A DNA stretch of 33,302 bases from contig WOUZ01000023.1 of the NCBI GenBank assembly GCA_009773165.1, positions 1 to 33,302 of the forward strand, written 5' to 3'. This document shows positions 26,713 to 33,302 of this stretch, piece after piece. Below the pieces are notes generated by a model that saw nothing but the letters and a program-made list of their open reading frames with translations, did no database searches and had not been told where the DNA came from. The stretch is from Bacteroidota bacterium. Lineage in GTDB: Bacteria > Bacteroidota > Bacteroidia > Bacteroidales > F082. How positions within the stretch are numbered: position 1 is the first letter of the stretch; each line of letters starts with the position of its first letter. The position numbers and the translations under genes are program-made.

Positions 26713-27540
26713 ATGAAAAAAAACATCTTCTTATTGCTACTATTCGTCTCTGTGGCAAGTTTTGCCCAGGATACGAAACGCTGCGCAGGTGCTGAACCTA
26801 TTTACATTTCCCGCATGCCGGGATTCTACATTTCCGACTGTAGAAACAGCGATTACAACGAAGTGGAATTTGTTTACTGGCTTGACGGTGATGCGAATAA
26901 GTTGACTAAAGGAGGTAAATATTATAAGATTTTTTACTCCAAAAATGAAAACGAAACAAAGCAATTCAGCAGTGCTCAAATCAACCTGAACTATGCCAAT
27001 GCCATTTTGAAGGCGAAAGGCACGACCTATGACAAGGGGAGAAGTTTTTTTTCAGCCTCTTTTGATGGCAAACAGGTTTATATTCAGGTAAATACTGCTT
27101 CCAACTCAAGTGATGCCAGGAGTTATAATGTCGAAATCATTGAAGTTGATGCAATGCAGCAGGAGGTTACAGTAAATCTGCAGGAATCGATTGATAAGGA
27201 TGGGAAAATTGCGTTGTACGAAATCTTGTTTGACCTGGGAAAAGCAGAAATTAAACCAGAATCAAGTGAGGCTTTAACACAAATTGTCGATTATCTGACA
27301 GCTAACCCGGATGTTAAAGTTGTTGTTGTTGGACATACTGACAACACCGGCACGTATGAAGGCAACATCACACTTTCGAAAGCACGTGCCGAAAGTGTCA
27401 GGAATTATCTGATTACCAACGGAAAAATCCAGCAAAACAGGCTCAAAGCTGAAGGAGCAGGTCAATTTTGTCCTGTGACAACAAATTCAACCGAAGAAGG
27501 CCGGAAGTTAAACCGAAGAGTGGAAGTTGTAAAATTATAA
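26713..27540 (+). CDS. OmpA-family peptidoglycan-binding outer-membrane protein
   Basis: A 275-residue secreted protein starting at ATG 26713 with signal peptide MKKNIFLLLLFVSVASFAQ. The middle region (about 25-150) is of unknown fold with two early Cys (CAGAEPI and DCRNS). The C-terminal OmpA domain (about 165-275) has the typical LYEILFDLGKAEIKPES start, the diaminopimelate-binding VVVVGHTDNTG, LSKARAESVRNYL, and the terminal NRRVEVV. It should tether the outer membrane to peptidoglycan. The next gene starts two bases after its stop, so they are an operon. Confidence 0.9.
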   Translation: MKKNIFLLLLFVSVASFAQDTKRCAGAEPIYISRMPGFYISDCRNSDYNEVEFVYWLDGDANKLTKGGKYYKIFYSKNENETKQFSSAQINLNYANAILKAKGTTYDKGRSFFSASFDGKQVYIQVNTASNSSDARSYNVEIIEVDAMQQEVTVNLQESIDKDGKIALYEILFDLGKAEIKPESSEALTQIVDYLTANPDVKVVVVGHTDNTGTYEGNITLSKARAESVRNYLITNGKIQQNRLKAEGAGQFCPVTTNSTEEGRKLNRRVEVVKL

Positions 27541-27542
27541 AA

Positions 27543-28325
27543 ATGAAAAGAATCACGTTTCTTATCCTTTTGTCAACAAGTTCATACGCTTTTGCTCAAT
27601 TGCGACCTCAAGGCACCTCCATCGACAGCAGTGCGTGTAACTATGCGCCAGGTTTATTCAGTTACTATATCCACAAAAACAACGAGATGATTGGGTTAGT
27701 AGCGCCCGATGCATGCAATTTTGCCGGAATTGAAGAAGATAGGGTAAATACCTATTTTGTTGCAGATTTTTATCCCGATTACGCCAAAGATACCTTTGCT
27801 ACACAGGAACTGGCTTTCAACTGGCTAACTGAATCCATTGAGGACTATTACAAACCTCTGGTGGTTGAAAAATGGGACGAAATAAATGTTACAAACCCAC
27901 ACGTCAGCCTTCGGTATCCACTTGGATGGTCGTATGTATGCAAAAAATTCACCGATCTTTACAACAGTAACAGCAGCAATGAAAACCAACTTGTGTTGAT
28001 GCGACCTGTGGCCGGAGGTAATTCTCAGGTATTTATGATAATAAGAACACCCAATTCGGCAGATCACAGCACCGAGAAATCAATGGAGCTCACTGCCTGG
28101 ATGAATCGCGCCATCGATATCAAAAATGCACCACGCAGCTTTGTTGTTATTAACGGGAAATCATTCGTTTCCATAAGTAATACGTTCATGTATCAAATGG
28201 TCCAGTATCACTTTTGGTATGCCGATAAAGATGAAATTATCTATATCAATTATAACCTGCTTAAGGATGAACAGATCAGGTTTCCGGTTGTGATGAAATC
28301 GATTTTAGACAGTATCGTTTGGTAG
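27543..28325 (+). CDS. Secreted protein of unknown function, partner of the OmpA-like gene
   Basis: A 260-residue protein from ATG 27543 with signal peptide MKRITFLILLSTSSYAFAQ. No family is recognised. It has Cys near the mature start (SSACNYAPG and PDACNF), aromatic-rich strands (NPHVSLRYPLGWSYVCKKF, then YQMVQYHFWYADKDEIIYIN) and a final segment like those of small periplasmic lipoproteins of about 150-250 residues. The LRYPLGW plus KSFVSISNTF layout resembles PsbP-like or DUF-type periplasmic proteins, but I cannot assign one. It is co-transcribed with the OmpA-like gene, so it probably acts at the cell envelope. Confidence 0.75.
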   Translation: MKRITFLILLSTSSYAFAQLRPQGTSIDSSACNYAPGLFSYYIHKNNEMIGLVAPDACNFAGIEEDRVNTYFVADFYPDYAKDTFATQELAFNWLTESIEDYYKPLVVEKWDEINVTNPHVSLRYPLGWSYVCKKFTDLYNSNSSNENQLVLMRPVAGGNSQVFMIIRTPNSADHSTEKSMELTAWMNRAIDIKNAPRSFVVINGKSFVSISNTFMYQMVQYHFWYADKDEIIYINYNLLKDEQIRFPVVMKSILDSIVW

Positions 28326-28886
28326 CTGTGTTGAAACACAGAGGGTTGACACATGATAAAGACATGCGACCCCGCTGGGGTCGTAGGTTCGGATGTAGTT
28401 TTGGGTTATAGATATGTGACCTCTCCGAGGTCAATCCCCTTATACAGGTATTTTCAAAAATGTAGATTTACTTTTTTTGCAGGGTTCTCTTCAAGCCCTT
28501 CTCCATCATTGCGACCTTCGCATTTAACCAACTATTCAGGAAGTTATTCAAATTGAATATTTTATAAACAAAACGAAAATTACCTACCAAAATTAAAAAG
28601 AGTGTCTGGATTTTCATAGGGGCTGCTGAAAAACAATTATATCTATGAATATCAATTACTATGACTAGGTTTCGCCGGTTCGGCTGATTGTGTAATCGGA
28701 CGATAATCTGATAGATTTTGAAGGTACAAATACATCACATTTTTTTGTTTAAAAAAAACACTCTGCATTTTTGTGCTTAAATGTACAAACGGCGAAAGCA
28801 GAAGTATAAGTGGCTTAAATCGATTAATAAGTGGCATAAAATGTATGAAAAAATCTAAATATCAATGCTTTATAATGCTTTAGGAA
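28326..28886. other. Spacer with tandem hairpins, no gene
   Basis: About 560 bases. The only clear structures are the two hairpins at 28367-28433. Frames across the rest are short and featureless. The promoter of the next gene begins at 28887. Confidence 0.5.
28367..28433. repeat. Two tandem hairpins with 3-base loops
   Basis: CGACCCC, loop GCT, GGGGTCG (28367-28383) and TGACCTC, loop TCC, GAGGTCA (28417-28433). Both are perfect 7-bp stems with 3-base loops, 33 bases apart. No T-run follows, so simple termination is unlikely. They resemble the pair at 8828-8873. Confidence 0.7.
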
Positions 28887-28918
28887 TTTGACTGGAAAGA
28901 ATTAATAGTTTAGTTTTG
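28887..28918 (+). promoter_or_regulatory. Bacteroidota-type promoter for the TPR kinase gene
   Basis: The -33 element TTTG (28887-28890) and the -7 element TAGTTTTG (28911-28918) both match the TTTG / TAnnTTTG consensus exactly, with 20 bases between. The start codon at 28937 lies 18 bases downstream, so the leader is short. Confidence 0.75.
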
Positions 28919-28936
28919 TTTTCTTTATAAAAAACG

Positions 28937-29677
28937 ATGAACAGAATAGTTGTTATTATTGCTTTTTGTTTCCTGGTGTTAAATGTTTTGGTGGCTAATG
29001 ATCTGACCACAGAACAACTTCTTAAAAACATTGAAACATCCCAGGAAGCTGATAAGTCAGCACTTATGAACCAACTTTCGCGAATGTATCTCAGCAATGA
29101 TCTGAATCAGGCTGCTGAATGGGCGCAGAAAGCGGGCTTGCTTGCAGCAAAACTGAATCAAACTAATCAGTTGGCGCTGGCAAAAAAACATTTGGGCGTT
29201 GTTGCGTTCTACCGCAGACAGTTTGAAGAAGCTGAACGTAACTATCAGGAAGCCTTGAAATTGTTTGAAAAAGATGGCAACAGACTTGAAATCTCAAATG
29301 TATACAACAACCTGGCCTTGATCCAATATGATCTTTCAAATTTCAAAGAGACGCTCGAATGGCATCATAGAGCGCTGGAAATAAGAGAGCAGCTTGATGA
29401 GACAAGTCTTATCATTTCCAGTTTATCCAATCTGGGAAACACTTATAAGGCAACAGGCAACAGCAACGAGGCTTATGCGCATTACAGCAAGGCATTAGAC
29501 ATTAACAAAACGGTTCAGCCTGAGAATTTGAACATTGCATTACTTACCAATATGGCAGTCATTCAGTCCGAAAGGGGAAATCAGGTTCAAGCCAAAGCTT
29601 TATATGAAGAAGCGCTATCAGGTGCAAACAGACAAAATGATGTCCGTCAGCAGATTAACCTATTTAACAATCTTTGA
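28937..29677 (+). CDS. TPR-repeat sensor kinase, N-terminal part, ended by an in-frame TGA
   Basis: A 246-residue fragment of a larger protein. It begins with signal-peptide-like MNRIVVIIAFCFLVLNVLVAN and has about five tetratricopeptide repeats (YNNLALIQYDLSNFKETLEW, then SNLGNTYKATGNSNEAYAHY). Translation stops at TGA (29675-29677) within a repeat: FNNL, stop, then NLYFKLGDYENA in the same frame. A single change to GGA would give the usual LGNLYFKLGDY, so the stop looks like a point mutation or base-call error in an otherwise intact gene of about 760 residues. The rest continues in frame at 29681. A matching promoter lies upstream. TPRs here would be periplasmic and sense or bind a partner. 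Confidence 0.8.
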   Translation: MNRIVVIIAFCFLVLNVLVANDLTTEQLLKNIETSQEADKSALMNQLSRMYLSNDLNQAAEWAQKAGLLAAKLNQTNQLALAKKHLGVVAFYRRQFEEAERNYQEALKLFEKDGNRLEISNVYNNLALIQYDLSNFKETLEWHHRALEIREQLDETSLIISSLSNLGNTYKATGNSNEAYAHYSKALDINKTVQPENLNIALLTNMAVIQSERGNQVQAKALYEEALSGANRQNDVRQQINLFNNL

Positions 29678-29680
29678 AAT

Positions 29681-31231
29681 TTGTATTTCAAATTAGGTGA
29701 TTATGAAAATGCAATTGACCATTTTTATAAAGCTATTGAATTGACCCAACAGTTTTCCGGAGGCGTTCCTGAAGGCACTCTCCTGCTCAATGTTGGGAAT
29801 ATTTATTATCAAACCGGGCAGATTAATAAAGCCCTAAATCTTTACCAACAAGCATTGAATGCGGTAAGTTCAGAAAAAGATCTCCGTTTGAGTGTTCATG
29901 CCATGCTTAATATTGGAAAGATGTACGAAAAACTTGATCAAAATGATTCGGCACGACATTACTTTGAGCAATCAATAGCACAAAGCAAAAAGATTGATAA
30001 TCAAGAGCCTCTAACGATGTCGTACAATGCTTTTGGAAAATTTTTAATGAAGTCGGCCGATTTTGATAAGGCTGAAGTGTTCCTAACAGATGCACTAAAA
30101 CTTGCTGCGGCGAATCAACTGCTGAATGAAACAGCCAAAGCTTCAATGAATCTTGGTTCGATTGCATTTGAACGGGCCCGATTGAGCGATGCGCGTGCTT
30201 TTTATATGCAAAGTCTTGTTTTGAACAAACAGCAAAACTATCTTTTTCAACAAATGGAGAATCTGCAAGGATTGTCGCGTGTTGAAGAAAAAGATAACAA
30301 TCATGTCAAGGCTCTTGAATATTATAAGGAATATTTATTATTAAACGATTCATTGTTCAATATACAGAAACAAGAACAAATTACAGCCATCGAAGGCAAA
30401 CTCAATCTGCAGCTCAAGGAGGAAGAATTGCAGAATCAGGCCTTACTTATCGAACAGCAAAACAATGTGCTCAGACAAGGACGCGAGCGCATGGTTTATC
30501 TTGCTGTTGTAGGTTTTCTTCTGATTATAATTATTGTAATACTTTTTAGTCGCAACAGGCTGAAGCAAAGCAGGGAAAAAGCATTGCTGGAGCAAAAGCA
30601 ATTGGAAACAGAGTACCGTTTGCTGCGCTCGCAAATGAATCCACATTTTTTATTCAATGCCTTGAATTCAATTCAGGCTTTTATTTCTGAGAACAATACT
30701 ATGCAAGCTGAATTGTATCTCTCAAAATTTGCCCGTTTAATGCGCTACTATCTCGAAAGTTCATCGAAAAGCGCAATCACTCTGTTGGAAGAAGTTGATG
30801 GGTTAAGGCTCAACATTGAGCTCGAAAGACTTAGAATGAACAACGCATTTGACTTTAGTGTGGATGTGGATGCAAATATCAATTTGGAGGAGATTGAGAT
30901 AGCACCAATGTTGGCACAACCTTTTGTTGAAAATGCTATTAAGCATGGTCTGCGAACAAAGAAAGAGCATGGTTTCCTGGAACTTTCCTATTTTCTGGAG
31001 AATAACTATATTCGTTGCCGCATTCAGGACAACGGAATTGGCAGATTAGCATCCGGACTCAGAAAGACAAATGAAACACATGAATCAAAAGGTATAGAAC
31101 TCACGCGCAGACGGTTAATGTATCTGCACGGTAAAAGTTATAAGGATGAAATGCTTCAGGTGATGGATTTGTTTCATGAAAATGGTGAGCCGGCAGGTAC
31201 ACAAATTGAATTTATTTTCCCCTATAATTAG
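29681..31231 (+). CDS. TPR-LytS histidine kinase, C-terminal part after an in-frame stop
   Basis: A 516-residue continuation in the same frame as the preceding fragment; TTG at 29681 is the nominal start but separate initiation is doubtful. It holds further TPRs (NVGNIYYQTGQINKALNLYQ, then NIGKMYEKLDQNDSARHYFE), a transmembrane helix (RMVYLAVVGFLLIIIIVILF, about residues 267-286), a coiled coil, and the LytS kinase core. Key motifs are QMNPHFLFNALNSIQAF (phosphoacceptor His), IAPMLAQPFVENAIKHG (N box) and DNGIG near the end. The canonical NPHFLFNAL contrasts with the altered motif of the kinase at 21441. The response regulator starts 7 bases after its stop. If the TGA is real, the signalling half lacks its signal peptide and half its TPRs. 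Confidence 0.85.
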   Translation: MYFKLGDYENAIDHFYKAIELTQQFSGGVPEGTLLLNVGNIYYQTGQINKALNLYQQALNAVSSEKDLRLSVHAMLNIGKMYEKLDQNDSARHYFEQSIAQSKKIDNQEPLTMSYNAFGKFLMKSADFDKAEVFLTDALKLAAANQLLNETAKASMNLGSIAFERARLSDARAFYMQSLVLNKQQNYLFQQMENLQGLSRVEEKDNNHVKALEYYKEYLLLNDSLFNIQKQEQITAIEGKLNLQLKEEELQNQALLIEQQNNVLRQGRERMVYLAVVGFLLIIIIVILFSRNRLKQSREKALLEQKQLETEYRLLRSQMNPHFLFNALNSIQAFISENNTMQAELYLSKFARLMRYYLESSSKSAITLLEEVDGLRLNIELERLRMNNAFDFSVDVDANINLEEIEIAPMLAQPFVENAIKHGLRTKKEHGFLELSYFLENNYIRCRIQDNGIGRLASGLRKTNETHESKGIELTRRRLMYLHGKSYKDEMLQVMDLFHENGEPAGTQIEFIFPYN

Positions 31232-31237
31232 TTTGAC

Positions 31238-31981
31238 ATGATAAAAACTATTATTGTTGAAGACGAAGAGCACAGCAGAAAAACACTCGTCAATTTTCTT
31301 CGGAAATATTGTCCGCAGGTAAATACAGTTGGCGTTGCAAGCTCTGTGCAAGAAGCTGTTTCATTGATTAATAGCGAAAAACCACAATTGGTTTTTCTGG
31401 ATATTGATCTGCCGGATGGTTCAGGTTTCGAGGTGATAGATGCCTTGAATGCTCCAATTCCAGATATAATTTTTGTGACTGCTTACAACCAATATGCGGT
31501 CAAAGCTTTTCAGGTGAGTGCCGTTGATTACATCCTTAAACCTGTTGATCCGGAGCTACTTATGAAGGCAGTTGAAAAGGCCGGACAAAAATCTGACACT
31601 CAGCAGCAGGAAAAGATAATTGAAGTTTTCAGAAGCAATACCAGCAATCAGAAGCTGCAAAAAATGGCTCTTCCCACACAGAATGGCATTCAATTGGTGC
31701 GCATTGATGAGCTGATACGTTTGGAGGCTGATGGCAACTATACAACTGTTTTTCTGCGGGATAAACGAAAAATAGTTGTTTCTCGTCAGATCAAACATTT
31801 TGAAGATTGGCTTGAAGGCCTGCCCTTCTTTCGCGTTCACCAGACACACATCATTAATTTACAAATGGTTGAACGTTACATCAAAGGTGAAGGCGGGACA
31901 ATAATTCTGGAAGATGGCTCCCAAATTGAAGTAGCAAGACGTAGAAAAGAGGAATTGCTCCGGAAACTTAACGCTATTTGA
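31238..31981 (+). CDS. LytTR-family response regulator, partner of the TPR kinase
   Basis: A 247-residue regulator. The receiver (1-120) has acidic residues EDEE (8-11), phosphoacceptor D55 (LVFLDIDLPDGSG), T81 (FVTAYNQYA) and K101 (DYILKPVD). Residues about 140-247 are a LytTR DNA-binding domain (MALPTQNGIQLVRIDELIRL, then FFRVHQTHIINLQMVERYI). It follows the kinase gene by 7 bases and should accept phosphate from it. It shares architecture with the regulator at 22168, so the window holds two paralogous pairs. Confidence 0.92.
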   Translation: MIKTIIVEDEEHSRKTLVNFLRKYCPQVNTVGVASSVQEAVSLINSEKPQLVFLDIDLPDGSGFEVIDALNAPIPDIIFVTAYNQYAVKAFQVSAVDYILKPVDPELLMKAVEKAGQKSDTQQQEKIIEVFRSNTSNQKLQKMALPTQNGIQLVRIDELIRLEADGNYTTVFLRDKRKIVVSRQIKHFEDWLEGLPFFRVHQTHIINLQMVERYIKGEGGTIILEDGSQIEVARRRKEELLRKLNAI

Positions 31982-32388
31982 TTTTCAATCAGACCTTTAA
32001 AATTATCAATCAGCCAATCCAGTCATATTTCTTATGCTAAAGGGTTGATATTTGAGCTTCATTCATTTCATGCATCCAGATGAAAAAAACTCCAACTGTG
32101 ATTCGGCTAGAATATGTCATCTGTCATTGACATTTTTCTTTACTTCCTAATACCTAAAAGGAAATTCTGCAAAATCATTAAACTTTTCCGGCCATTTTTA
32201 ACAGATCGGTATTAAAGATCTTTTCTGATTGAACTCAACTTTCCAGCTGTAAACCAGGCTAAGAAGCTACATTCTTTCAATTCAGTTTCACAGCTCAGAT
32301 TTAGAAGACAAACCGGAAAAAAAAGCAAAAAACCTCCGGAAAGATTTGCTTCCGAAGGTCTGGGAAATTGATTTTAAGGTTGCTTCGA
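31982..32388. other. Spacer between convergent genes
   Basis: About 400 bases without a gene. It holds the terminator of the minus-strand gene at 32315-32358. Otherwise I see nothing notable. Confidence 0.5.
32315..32358 (-). terminator. Rho-independent terminator of the T9SS cargo gene
   Basis: Read on the minus strand, CCTTCGGA (32358-32351) pairs with TCCGGAGG (32340-32333), 8 pairs with one G-U, followed by TTTTTTGCTTTTTTTT. It starts about 30 bases after the minus-strand stop codon at 32389. Confidence 0.8.
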
Positions 32389-33302
32389 CTATTCCGTTTT
32401 TACAAATTTCAACACTTTGCCAGTTTTATTGTTTTGTATAATTCTGATGTAATAGCTTCCTGCCGAAAGTTTCTCTACTGAAATGCTTGTGAGATTGCTG
32501 TGAATTTGTCCCAAAGAAAGCAAGCGACCAGTGTAGTCCACGATTTCATATTGAAGCTCTTCCTGAATTACATTCCATGGTTCAATTTTGATATTCAGAA
32601 TATCTTTTGAGGGAACAGGAAATGCCAAAACAGTAACAATTTCATTTTCAAACATATCCAATCCGGTAATCAAAGTGAATTCGACGTGAATGCTGCGATT
32701 GCTGCTGATATCTGTAAATTCGAAATTTTCGGGAGTCCCAATGTTTTCGCCATCCACATAAACTGCTAAAACACGAAAGCCAGCATCCGGAATGAAATTG
32801 AAAACCATATTCTGACCGTGATTTACCTCGATGTTTCCTGCAGGGCTGATACTTCCATCGCTGCCTGCAGTAGCACTTAAAATATAAGTATTGATTGCAA
32901 AACTTGCATGGATGCTGTGATTGGCTGTGACATTCACAAACTGATAGTTTGAAACTGCGCCTACACTAACACCGTTAACCAGCACATCTGCAATGTGATA
33001 GCCTGCATCTGGTGTGATAGTAAAGCTTTGATTCTGTCCATGACCAACAGCAATATTCCCTGTGGGCGTGATACTTCCGTTGGCTCCGGCTGTTGCAGCG
33101 ATTGTGTATGCATTCAGTGCAAAATTGGCCGTAACTGTCAGATTTGCTGTTACATTCACATCCGTTCTTGGATTCGCTGTGCTTAAGTCGCTCCAGTTTA
33201 CAAACTCATAACCAGCATTCGGAAGAGCTGTGACTGAACTTCCATTGCCGCCATGATTTACGGTTTGAACTGCTTGTCCGGAAATGCTCCCATTTGTTCC
33301 GG
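32389..33302 (-). CDS. C-terminal part of a T9SS-exported protein with InlB-type repeats
   Basis: At least 304 residues; the frame is open to the right edge, so the start lies outside the window. Upstream of the internal GTG at 33159 the frame still encodes repeat sequence (VTALPNAGYEFVNWSDLST), so that GTG is not the real start. About three to four divergent InlB B-repeats or similar (ITPDAGYHIADVLVNG, then YQFVNVTANHSIHASF; later FIPDAGFRVLAVYVDG) follow one another, joined by GxNGSITPTG linkers. The last about 85 residues form a type IX secretion C-terminal sorting domain (AFPVPSKDILNIKI, then YEIVDYTGRLL and SAGSYYIRII). It should cross the outer membrane through T9SS and be cell-surface attached or released. 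The function of the missing N-terminus is unknown. Confidence 0.9.
   Translation of the reverse strand, partial: GTNGSISGQAVQTVNHGGNGSSVTALPNAGYEFVNWSDLSTANPRTDVNVTANLTVTANFALNAYTIAATAGANGSITPTGNIAVGHGQNQSFTITPDAGYHIADVLVNGVSVGAVSNYQFVNVTANHSIHASFAINTYILSATAGSDGSISPAGNIEVNHGQNMVFNFIPDAGFRVLAVYVDGENIGTPENFEFTDISSNRSIHVEFTLITGLDMFENEIVTVLAFPVPSKDILNIKIEPWNVIQEELQYEIVDYTGRLLSLGQIHSNLTSISVEKLSAGSYYIRIIQNNKTGKVLKFVKTE

Noticed and set aside
32995-33186. Plus-strand frame inside the T9SS gene
   Set aside because: It is antisense to clearly coding repeat sequence and lacks any domain.

Overview
The window looks like a chromosomal segment of a Bacteroidota bacterium, probably Bacteroidales-like. The grounds are a type IX secretion (T9SS) C-terminal sorting domain at the right edge, two LytS-type kinase / LytTR-type regulator pairs, a promoter matching the phylum's TTTG-N20-TAnnTTTG form, few clear Shine-Dalgarno sites, and AT-rich spacers full of short hairpins. 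I see no rRNA, tRNA or CRISPR array.

Left half (about 1-20600) is an accessory, defence-island-like region. It opens with a heptad-repeat array (101-276). Next is a tightly overlapping three-gene operon (874-5326): a small helical protein, a Rad50/SMC-like ABC ATPase, and a helical-repeat protein whose C-terminus looks like a degenerate PD-(D/E)XK nuclease. This resembles Lamassu / ABC-three-component systems but matches no subtype I can name. A type III-like restriction-modification operon follows (5724-12284), with res, a KilA-N protein and mod; mod carries an AT-rich central block consistent with an exchanged target-recognition domain. After it come a possible truncated ORF and an IS3-like remnant, then an SF2 helicase with a small PD-(D/E)XK nuclease (12592-14827), which is a candidate two-gene defence module. 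A von Willebrand A protein diverges from a WYL-type regulator N-terminus that lacks a WYL domain. An XRE-ImmA/IrrE metallopeptidase regulator is followed by a weakly PIN-like protein, an unknown basic protein and a protein ending in a carboxypeptidase-regulatory-like fold.

Middle and right (about 20600-33302) are mostly housekeeping or envelope genes separated by repeat-rich spacers: a LytS/LytTR pair, a small lipoprotein, a KefB-type cation:proton antiporter, an OmpA-family protein with a secreted partner, a second TPR-LytS kinase / LytTR pair whose kinase is split by one in-frame TGA, and on the minus strand the C-terminal part of a T9SS-exported protein with InlB-type repeats.

The strongest candidates for something undescribed are the three-gene ATPase cassette (874-5326) and the helicase-nuclease pair (12592-14827). 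Structural oddities include an exactly 11-bp-phased TGCAA array (16816-16875), nested palindromes at 20789-21245, a dispersed GC-rich repeat with one transition-decayed copy, and tandem hairpins with GCT/TCC loops. Everything was read by eye from sequence; family assignments rest on motifs, not on database searches.
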